A program made the translations under genes and the position numbers. From a virus, in the IMG/VR virus record IMGVR_UViG_3300045998_000082, positions 1-39,091 of that record: a stretch of DNA of 39,091 bases; one strand, given 5' to 3'. Within the stretch, counting starts at the first letter, position 1. Each line of letters begins with the position of its first letter. Below are positions 7,748-16,300 of this stretch, piece after piece. The notes beneath the pieces are model-generated. The model did no database searches, was not told the origin of the DNA, and saw only the letters and a list, made by a program, of their open reading frames with translations.

Positions 7748-8002
7748 TCAGATCCCCGTCCTGGCGGGAGGAGCACGGGATGCGGCCACCGACTTCACCC
7801 TGGCACGGGACAGCGCATAGACCACGAAGACCGCGACCACGATGATCGTGCCCGATGCTCCCGCGAGGAGCCCGGCCCAGAGGGGAGAGGCGAGGTAGGT
7901 GACGACGAGGCCGGCGAGCAGCACCACGCACCCCAGCAGGATGATCCAGCGGCTCTGTCTGTACTCGGTGGTGCTTCTCCCCGGAGCGATTCCGATGGTC
8001 AT
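7748..8002 (-). CDS. Two-TM membrane protein, alternative holin or antiholin candidate
   Basis: An 84-residue protein with GGGAGG upstream of its ATG. A polar N-terminus of about 18 residues is followed by a hydrophobic hairpin: WIILLGCVVLLAGLVVTYLA (19-38) and AGLLAGASGTIIVVAVFVVYAL (43-64), then a basic tail (SRARVKSVAASR). It directly follows the DUF2778-like cell-wall enzyme gene, so a holin function next to its muralytic partner is plausible, making this as good a holin candidate as 802-1068. No named family recognised. Confidence 0.58.
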   Translation of the reverse strand: MTIGIAPGRSTTEYRQSRWIILLGCVVLLAGLVVTYLASPLWAGLLAGASGTIIVVAVFVVYALSRARVKSVAASRAPPARTGI

Positions 8003-8046
8003 GTGAACCTCCCGCCCGGGTGAGAACCTGGCCCGGGTCCCAGTTG

Positions 8047-8466
8047 CTACGTGCTCTCAGTGTACGTCGTCGGGTCGAGCGGGCTAGATACGGGCCTCTC
8101 GTCCACCACCTCCACGACCCTGTCCTGGCTCAGGGCGAGCTGGCACCGTTCGCCGAACGGCATGATCGGGCATCCCTCCGAGTCGTCCTCCAAGGCCGGC
8201 GTGCGGTTCGGCCCGTGTACGAGGAAGCCCGAGCGGCCGAAGGTGTCGGTGCCCGGCATGGGGATGAGTCGCATGGCGACGGGGCCGCATGTCCGGTGGT
8301 GGTGCGCCGGGCCGATGTTGTAGAAGCCGGGCGGGATCGGACCGACGTTGCGCTCGCGGCAGCGCGACGGGTCGTTCATGGCGTCGCCACGGCCCGAGTG
8401 GCAGATCGCGAGGAGGTCGCCGTTGGCCGCGACCCATTCTCCCGACCGGATGTAGTAGGTCCACAC
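8047..8466 (-). CDS. DUF2778/Tlde1-like cell-wall enzyme, candidate endolysin
   Basis: A 139-residue protein from GTG 8466. It has the layout of the DUF2778 (Tlde1, L,D-transpeptidase-like) family: a start like YYIRSGEWVAANGDLLA, a PIPPGFYNIGP turn (43-53), RLIPMPGTDTFGRSGFLVHG (66-85), and DSEGCPIM (95-102). His84 in LVHG and Cys99 in SEGC are the expected catalytic pair. Tlde1 proteins are known as type VI effectors that cut or exchange D-amino acids in tetrapeptide stems. Here, beside a two-TM protein and in a genome with no recognisable lysozyme, amidase or endopeptidase, it is the best endolysin candidate. No signal peptide, so it would need a holin. Family is fairly sure; endolysin role is inferred. 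Confidence 0.72.
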   Translation of the reverse strand: MWTYYIRSGEWVAANGDLLAICHSGRGDAMNDPSRCRERNVGPIPPGFYNIGPAHHHRTCGPVAMRLIPMPGTDTFGRSGFLVHGPNRTPALEDDSEGCPIMPFGERCQLALSQDRVVEVVDERPVSSPLDPTTYTEST

Positions 8467-8469
8467 GGA

Positions 8470-8811
8470 TCAGTCCTCTGGTATCCCCTCGCCCCGCAGG
8501 CGCTGCGTCACGATCCGCTCCAGCGATTCCAGGGACGGCCGGGGCTGGTCGTGGAACTTGTGCTCATGGTTGCCCAGGGCCAGCTCGATCTCGATGGACA
8601 TCGCCTTGCGGATGTCGAAGAGCATCGACCGGATGAGTCGCAGGTTGTCGCGATTCTCGCGGGCCATGGCGTTGAGGTCCTGTGGTCGGATCATGCGTGC
8701 GAAGATGAGAAGCGAGACAAGCATCGCTCCGGTGATGACGATCAGGACCCCCGCCGCGATGCGCCAGAACGGGTGCAGCACCACGGGGATCGCGTCCTCA
8801 AGGGTCATCAT
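8470..8811 (-). CDS. Single-TM hypothetical protein with helical cytoplasmic tail
   Basis: A 113-residue protein starting at ATG 8811 (ATGA overlap with the upstream gene; a second ATG follows at 8808). Hydrophobic segment at about 14-39 (FWRIAAGVLIVITGAMLVSLLIFA), then a long charged helix-like region (RPQDLNAMARENRDNLRLIRSMLFDIRKAM) and a His-containing segment (GNHEHKFHD). Topology suits an inner-membrane protein of the lysis region, but it resembles no family I can name. It is transcribed just before the cell-wall enzyme gene. Confidence 0.55.
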   Translation of the reverse strand: MMTLEDAIPVVLHPFWRIAAGVLIVITGAMLVSLLIFARMIRPQDLNAMARENRDNLRLIRSMLFDIRKAMSIEIELALGNHEHKFHDQPRPSLESLERIVTQRLRGEGIPED

Positions 8812-9314
8812 GGCACCGAGGGCTTGATGGGGGGGGCGCGGGTGGCCGGGCGCGCCGGGCGGGGGCGCGCAGGATCCGCGGCCGGGAGGGGTTCCTGCGA
8901 GGCGCGCCGGCCCCAGATCGCGTTCTGGACCTCGCGCAACTCCTCCTTCACGTAGCTCACCTCCCGGGTGGTGAGGGATTGCTCGCGGCGGGTCAACTCG
9001 CTCTCCGCTGCCAGGGCCTTCAGGGTCGCGACGGATTCCTTTCCGACCTCCACTTGCGTCTTGCCCACCTCGGTCAACTGCGCCATGGCCGTCGCCTGGT
9101 GGTCGAGTGCGCTGCCCAGCTTCAGGAGAGCGGTGACGAGCAGACCCAGGGCCCCTCCCTTCACGCCCAGTTTACCTAGGAGATCCTCCAGCCGGTTACC
9201 CTGCGTGGCCGAGTCCGCCGGCACCGGGCTCCACCCGAGGGCAACGAGGATCCGCTGCGGCGTGATGCGCCGCTTCCTGGGGACCTCTGCGGCTGTGGCG
9301 TCCGGGGCCGTCAT
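8808..9314 (-). CDS. Hypothetical coiled-coil protein
   Basis: A 168-residue protein, ATG 9314, 3 nt after the fibre gene stop. A basic N-terminus (VPRKRRITPQRI) leads to a mildly hydrophobic Gly/Leu segment (about 53-68, VKGGALGLLVTALLKL), then a long predicted helix or coiled coil (70-132, with VEVGKESVATLKALAAESEL and REQSLTTREVSYVKEELREV), and a Pro/Ala/Arg-rich tail. Lying between the fibre and the lysis cassette it could be a chaperone, tail accessory or lysis regulator. Function unknown. Confidence 0.55.
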   Translation of the reverse strand: MTAPDATAAEVPRKRRITPQRILVALGWSPVPADSATQGNRLEDLLGKLGVKGGALGLLVTALLKLGSALDHQATAMAQLTEVGKTQVEVGKESVATLKALAAESELTRREQSLTTREVSYVKEELREVQNAIWGRRASQEPLPAADPARPRPARPATRAPPIKPSVP

Positions 9315-9317
9315 CCG

Positions 9318-10346
9318 TCACGGGGTGGGAAGGTGATGCAGCACACAGGCCGATCCTCGCAGGACCGACACCGTGTCCGTCGAGTTGGCCGATGCGGCCT
9401 CGAAGAGGAGCGAGTCGTCCGTCTGATCACTCAGCACCACGCCCTCGATCTCGTACAGCATGGCTGAGGCGCTGCACCCCGAGGTGCAACTCACGCCGAA
9501 CGTGCCCGGGACTGCCGTCAAGTAGCCCACCGTCTCGGTGGTAGGCGAGGTCGGGTCGGGCTTGCGTGCCTTCGCGCGGAACGAGGTGGGACTCCCGCCG
9601 GCCGTGTTCACCCGTAGCAGGGGACTCGAATCCACCGTGCCCTGCACCCAGATCGCGCACCGGAAAGTGTACCTGTCCCCGACCGTGAGGAGGTTGTCCA
9701 GGTTCGTGACCTGCTGGTAGCTGCCGGACGAGAACGTCTCGTCCTGCTGTACCACGTAGGACCGCTCCAGCCAGGTGATCCCGGAGTCAGGGACGCACGC
9801 GATCACGCCCGTGCCGTCCGTCCAGCCGGACATCACCTGGCCCGTTCCACACACGGTGGTGGACCCGGTGCCCACCACACCCCCCAGCGTCGCGGCGCCG
9901 GCCGCGGGCAGGGTGTAGGGCGTCCCTCCACCACCGGTCCCCGCGTCCGCCTTGTCTCGCGCGAGCTGCTGCACCTGATAGACGATCCGGTCCAGCCCCT
10001 TCTCGACCGTCTTCGCCCGGTAAGCGGTGAACGGGGACAGTTCGGTCTCCTGGGTGTAGGGCACCTCCCGCTGCATGAGCACCGCCACGTCAAGGCCGGG
10101 CGCTACCGTGAACGACACGGTGCCGCCCGGAGAGGTGGACTGATTCGCGTTCAGGGCGACGGTGTACCCGGAGGTCTGCAGGACCGAGTCGAGATACACC
10201 TTCACGTGGGTGGGGCTCGTCGTGACCTTGAAAGTGAAGTCGAAGTCCAGGGTCGAGTTGTCGCCCACCGACGAGGTGCTGGACGTCTCGGACGGGACGG
10301 TGCCGAGCAGGAGGAGCGTCGGCAGCACTGCGAGGATTCTACGCAT
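9318..10346 (-). CDS. Tail fibre protein with T7-type N-terminal domain and a signal-peptide-like start
   Basis: A 342-residue protein, ATG 10346, 3 nt after the giant gene. Residues about 25-150 resemble the T7 gp17 N-terminal virion-attachment domain: GDNSTLDFDFTFKV, HVKVYLDSVLQTSGYTV, VAVLMQREVPYTQ, and the closing helix KGLDRIVYQVQQLARDKADAG. Gly/Thr-rich beta segments with Cys pairs follow (TVCGTG, VSCTSGC). Oddly, the T7-like domain is preceded by MRRILAVLPTLLLLGTVPS, which looks like a Sec signal. In T7 the domain starts at the N-terminus and assembles in the cytoplasm. Role: anchoring the fibre to the portal-tail junction. A hydrophobic, uncleaved oligomerisation helix is the alternative reading of the start. 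Confidence 0.75.
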   Translation of the reverse strand: MRRILAVLPTLLLLGTVPSETSSTSSVGDNSTLDFDFTFKVTTSPTHVKVYLDSVLQTSGYTVALNANQSTSPGGTVSFTVAPGLDVAVLMQREVPYTQETELSPFTAYRAKTVEKGLDRIVYQVQQLARDKADAGTGGGGTPYTLPAAGAATLGGVVGTGSTTVCGTGQVMSGWTDGTGVIACVPDSGITWLERSYVVQQDETFSSGSYQQVTNLDNLLTVGDRYTFRCAIWVQGTVDSSPLLRVNTAGGSPTSFRAKARKPDPTSPTTETVGYLTAVPGTFGVSCTSGCSASAMLYEIEGVVLSDQTDDSLLFEAASANSTDTVSVLRGSACVLHHLPTP

Positions 10347-10349
10347 GGG

Positions 10350-13300
10350 TCACTCCCACTGGCTCGGGCTGCGGAGGAAGAGATCCTGCACCGGCTCGTC
10401 CAGTTCTTGATTGGCCACCTTCACACACCAGTCCACGTAGTTCCACACCGCGACCGTGGGAGAGCGAGTCATCACCCCCACGAACTCGACCAACTGTCGC
10501 GCATCGCGCTCGTCGCCCTCGCCCTGCGCGATGTCCTTCGCGGAGGCCACCGACTTCCCGAGGGTGACGAGCCACGGGGCAGCCTTCATGTCCCGGTCGT
10601 CCAGGGCCACCTGGCCCACGTCGCCCAGGATCGGCACGGACGAGGTGGCGAGTAGCGCGGTCTCGGTGGCGAGCCTCGCGGCCACGTCCAAGGGGTCCTC
10701 TTCCTTCTTCTTCCGGTTCCGGTCCCGGTCCCGGATCCCTAGGAAGAGGAGTTGCTCGATTGCGACCGGCAGCAGCAGGACCCACCACATCCTGGCCCAC
10801 ACCTGGCGCACCTCCGACTTGGAGGGCCGCCGCTGCAGCTTCTCGGACAGAAGGTTGAACACGATGTTGCGGTAGGAGTACATCACCGTGAACATCTTCC
10901 ACGCCTCGGGACCACGCTGGACGGATGCGAGATCCTTGATGCCGCCCCCGGTCTGCGTCATGCGGACCACGGAGTCGGCGTACTCGTTCGGATCGGCGTG
11001 CCCCTCGGCGAGCGCCTGTTGCTTCGCGCCGTACCACGTGATCGCGTTCACCGCTTTCTGGACCGTCATCAGGGGCCAGGCGGACCACTCGATCACCTGG
11101 GCCTGGGCGCGGCCGATGCTCGACACCTTCGACTGGAGAGCGGTGAACAACTCGCGTGCGTCTCGGTCGAGCTGCTTGTCGATATGTCGGAAGTCACCCG
11201 ACCCCTCCCGGATCCCCTTCCAGCCCTCCCGGAGGAACTGGGCGTACCCCATGTTCATGTACTTCCGTTCCACCATGACCCTGGAGGTGGACAGGCCCAG
11301 GGCCTGCTTCAGGGCGGTGGGGATCTTCAGGAACAACATCGTCACCGAGGACCCGAGGCGCAGGTAGCGCAGGATCCTCGATGCGATTGCCACGGGATCC
11401 TGTGCCACCCCGTCGGACGCGATAGCCTCGAGCCAGGGCCGGAACTCGGCCAGGTACTCGCGCCCCAGCCGCTCGGTGATCGCCTGACGCACCTCGGGGA
11501 CCTGGAGCAGGCGGTCCACCCCGCGGATCGCTTCGTAGTGGGAGAGGTAGTGGACGACCTTGTCAAGATGGCGCGGGATCACATCCAGGGATAGCTCCAG
11601 GGCGCTCATGTCCTGGCCGCGACTCTTCGTGAACCCGTGCTCCACCACCGGGGCGAAGAAGTTTCCAGCCCACAGCCGCTGGGCGTCCTCGGCCTCCGCG
11701 ATGTTCCGGCCCACGTCGGTGAGCCGGTAGTCCTTCACGATGGGGAAGTAGCCGCCGCTCAGTTCGGCCGTCGATCCGTCCGACAGTTCGAGCGTGAAGG
11801 GTGTCGCCTCCACCCGGACGGGAGGCAGCCCGGTGTACCTCTCCGACAGGTCCCGGATCATGGGCCAGAGTGAGTCCACCGTTTTCCACATGTGCTCGAC
11901 CAGGGCCACGTCCTCTGCGTCGAGCAACTGGGCCAGCCGGGCGGTGACCTGATCGTAGGTCCACCCGTACCCGTTCAACAACCGCTCGCGGTTCCCCTCG
12001 TTCCCCAGGTTGAGGACGATGGACAGGATGTTGCGGCGGGAGAGGCGCACCATCTTCCCGAACTTGGGGGAGACGAGGAACCCAACCTTCTGGCGATAGC
12101 GCCGCTGCCGTTCCAGGGACAGGCTCTCCAGCGGCTCCATGAACGTCCTGAAGATCGTGTTGAGCTGGTCGTACCGGGCGGTCTGAGCGTCGGCCAGCGG
12201 CTTGAAGATCAGCTGGTGGGCCATACCGGCGATCTGGCCCCCGTCGAGTTCCTTGCACATGAATTCGATCTTCTTCATCCAGGCGACGGAGGCCCGGCCG
12301 AGTCCCGCGGCCCTCTCCCGGAGCGAGACCTCGCCCGGTGTCGGAGCGGCCGACTTCTCGCCCACGAAGGTGCGGATGTGCGTGGCAAGCTCGGCCGCGG
12401 TGCGGGCCAGGTCTCGCCGCTGCCTGTTCAGGATCAGCTTCCCCTTCAGGCGAGCCATCGCCTCGATGTTCGACACCGCGGCATCCACCGTCCGCAGCTC
12501 CTCCAGCGTCATTTGGCGGTAGTTCTTCAGCTCGGCCATGTCCTTCAGGTCAGGGCCCACGACCTCGCCCGCCGCCTCCCGCTCGGCGATCCATGCTCCC
12601 AGCTTCACTCGCCGTGCGATGGAGCGGTTGCTCTCCCTGCGCAGCCCGATCTGATCCGTGATCTCATCAATGGCGGACAGGTAGCCGGGGCCCGCCCTGC
12701 CTATCGTCCGGCGCACCCCGAGTTCCTCGAACGACCGGAGGTGGTTCCGCCGCCGCTCGATCTCCTCGCGGGCCTTCTCCACCTCACGGACCATGAAGTG
12801 GTTCCACATTTGCCGCCGCTTGGCGTCGTGCGCCTCGGCCCACTTCTTCCCGGCGAGCGCCTCCAAGAAGTGCCGCGCCTCGGCCGCCTCGGCGCGGGTG
12901 TATCGGTCGGAGCTCAACTCCACGTCCGTCATGGTCCGAACGCGCTCCTTCGCTCCGAGGCGCAGGACATCAAGCGCGGCCCGTGCGGGCGGCTGTCCGA
13001 CCCTCTTCCCGACAGCGTCCAGTTCGACGCGCAGGGCGTCCTCGAAGGCACCGGACTCGTGTACCTCCCGCAGGACCCGGGCACGGATGGCCCCCACCGT
13101 GCTCTCGGGGTACTGCTCGGCCAGGCGGCTCTCGACCTGCGCCTTCATCCACGACTCCCGGGTGGGCGTGGACACCAACTCCTGCACCAGCGTTGCTCCG
13201 TCCGGGAACCCGAGGTAGGGCGCCAGAACGTCCGGGTCGAGACCACCCTCGGCCACCGTGTAGAACTGGAGCCGGCGACGGCCCCGTGCGTTCGTGAGCC

Positions 13301-16300
13301 CCTCCAGGGCGCCGGCATCGAGCTTCGCACCCTTGATCTCGTCCGGGACCTCCTGCCCGTCGAGCCTGACCCCGGTGCGGAAGAACTCTCTGGCGTTGAA
13401 CACCCGGTTCTGGGCCGCGAGTTCGGTCACGTCCTCCCTCGCCCGCCTACGCTCCTCCCCCATGGTCCGTTCCAGGGCGCGCAGGGTGGCTCGCTGGGCC
13501 CGCTCGCGGACCTCGGTGGCCGCCCGCTCGAAGCGCGTCTTGTAGTCGGCGAACTGCTGCTCCGTCATCCCGGCCGCACTGGCCGAGTCGAAGGCCGGGA
13601 GTAGACCCGCCTCGTCCCTGGCCTGCTGGATCTCAGCCTCCGTGGCGAGCATCCGGTCCATGACGCCCCGGACCTCGTCCGTCAACTGGACGTCGAGCTG
13701 AGTCAGGGTGCGATAGACCCACGTGAGCCAGGACATGAAGTCCCGGAAGATCGAGCGCAACTCGATGCTGGGCGCCTTGCCTTCCCGGAGGTACGCCTCG
13801 AACCCGCGGGCGAACCGTTCGAGTTGGTCGGTCGTCCACTCGCCCTCGCCGGCACCGAGCCAGTCCGCGATCACCTGCATGTCCGACTGTAGGGACGGAT
13901 CGGCCCCGGGCTGCATCGACGCCTGGCGCATGATCTCCAGGAAGGCGTGCCCCGACTCATGCAAGAACGTGGAGAGGTTTGCCTTTCCGGTGAGGGTGAT
14001 CTGGTACTTGGAACGGGCGATGTCGAACTGCGTGAACCCACGGACGCCGGCTCCACGTTGGTATCCGCGTCTCCATCTTCGTGGCGCAGCCCGGAGACTT
14101 TCGACACCCAACTCTTGACCCACCTTCCCGGCAAGTTCGGGGTAGAGGTGGAGCGTGTCCATCCAGTCGTGGAGACGTCCATCGGCACCGAACCAGACGA
14201 GCGTCGCATTCCCCTGGCCAAGCGCGTCCATGGCCGCATCGGACACATAGTGACTGTGATGGAAACCGGCCGCCTCGGCCTCTTCGTAGGGCGTGGCGTC
14301 GATTACGTGACCGTCGCGCACGTCCACTACGGCAGACCAGACCTTGCGGCCATGCCACGTGCCACGGTTAGCCTGCTCGGGCGTCTGTCTCTGCTCCAGG
14401 GTGATATCCGGCTGGGTGCCTCGCCCGATCTGCACGGGGCCCTGCGGGGTCTCGACGGGCGCACCACTCTCCAGGGCGCGCAGCAGTTGCACACCGAGAT
14501 CCTTCGCTCCACCCTCGATGAGCGACGTGAGCTGATCCGCGATAGCCGGATCCATCTTGGCGCGTGGGGTCTCGCCGCTCCACACCCTCTTCAGCACCTC
14601 GCCGGCTGCGTCATAGTCGATCAGCGAAGCGTCCACGGGCCGGAAGGCAGTGTTGGATCGCGCGTAATCCTTCTTCAGCTTGGAGTAGTTCTTGTGATCG
14701 GCGAAGGAGGCGAAGACAGGCTCGATGCCGCGCTCCTCGGCGAGCCGCAGGTAGTTCTGTGTCATGGTGGCATCGGACAGCCCGTCCACCGCCCCGAGTT
14801 CGTGCATGCGGATCTTCTTGACCTTGCGGATCTTCTTGACCTTGCCCGACTCCCGGATCTTCTTGACCTTGCCCGACTTCCACTTCCATGCGACTCCCTT
14901 CAGCACCTGCTTCACGTGGGCCTTCCGGGCCCGATCCGCGGCAGCCATGGTCGGGAACGTCCCGATCACCTTCCCGTAGAAGACGACCTCATACGCACCC
15001 TTGGAACCACGGACCAGTCCACGGACGGTCTTCTCGGTCTGTTGAGGGGTGTAGTCACCCCATCCGAGGGCTTCGTAGTACTTCCTCTCCAGCCCGGAGT
15101 AGTGGAACGGGATGATGTAGTGGATCCACTCTTGGTCAAGCGCCCACCGGATCTGCTCGTCGGAGGTCGCCACGAAAACGGCGCCCACGTTGTCGAACTT
15201 GGCCGACAACTCCTGCGCGTCCTTCCACGCCATTCCCTGGTCGGCGTCCTCGCTGATCTTGCCGTCCTTCTCCTTGGCGAAGACGGAGGTCATGATCTTC
15301 ATGCCGGTGGCACCGAAGATCTCCACGAAGTCGCGCACCTTGGTGTAGGCGTGGGCCTTGGCACCCCGGAGCTGCAGGTCCCAGAACGCCTGGATGAGAT
15401 CTATGACGTGCTCAGCCTGGAAGTCCGACGACGAGAAGAACCTGAACCCGGCGTACTTGTTCAACTCATCGATAAGGCGGTCCTCGATGTCGAGGATCTG
15501 CCCCGAGTACTCCTCATAGAGCTTGACCAGATTTGCCTTCGCGTACCGGACCTGGGAGTCGATGAAGTCGTAGATCGGTGCGTGGCGGACGACCTCCTTC
15601 ATCCCCGCCTTCGAGGACGCAGTCGCGGGATCCAAGACGTTGTTCACGTCGATGTCGGCCGGCGACATCCCGTGTTCCACGTAGTAGAGCCGGGCCTTGG
15701 CGGCGGCGCGCCGATCACCGGGTTTCCAGTTCTTGGGAACCTTCTGCTGTCCCGTGATGATACCGAGGGCACGCTGCGCAAAATCGCCGGCCTTGCCCCT
15801 CGGCGATTCCACGTAGCAGTAGAGACACGGGGCTGTCTTCCCTGCCGCCCTGAACAGTGCGACGAGGGCGATGCGCTCGCTGGCGGTGAGTGCCCGCTTC
15901 AGCCTGCGTTGTACCTCTGCCTGCGTCGCCTGGGCCTCCAGCCGCTTCACACACATGGAGGTGGCGTCGAAGGAGATCTTGTAGATCGGATCGATGTTCG
16001 TTCGCAGCGGTCCCTTCTTCGCCTTGGGATGCCGCGTTCCGACCGGGAGCAGGTCGATCTGGGTCGGGCCCAGCGACGAGAAGATCGCGATCTGGCCGTT
16101 GATCCCGTCGAGGATCGCCTTCACCTCCGACTCGCTGGCATCGTAGTTCTCGGTGATCCAGGCCCGCATCTTCTCCTTCCACGCTGGGAAGAAGTTCCCG
16201 TGCTCATCCCGCAGCGCGACGCCTGAAGGATCCCGCTCGATCTGGTTCAGTCGGATGAGTTGATCGGCCGGCGGGGGAAGCGTGACCTCTGCATCCTTGG

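Noticed and set aside
4638-7931. 1097-residue version of the repetitive adhesin
   Set aside because: The upstream 191 codons mirror two real genes; ATG 7358 has a ribosome site and begins a signal peptide.
8003-8046. CCCGGG-containing inverted repeat between the cell-wall enzyme and two-TM genes as a terminator
   Set aside because: Only 6 bp of stem, palindromic units that could pair several ways and no T-run; it overlaps the ribosome site region of the next gene.
11892-13604. Long plus-strand ORFs opposite the giant gene (for example 570 codons here and 759 codons at 13947-16226)
   Set aside because: High-GC shadow frames: His/Asp/Arg/Leu-rich with no motif or ribosome site, antisense to a gene with recognisable domains.
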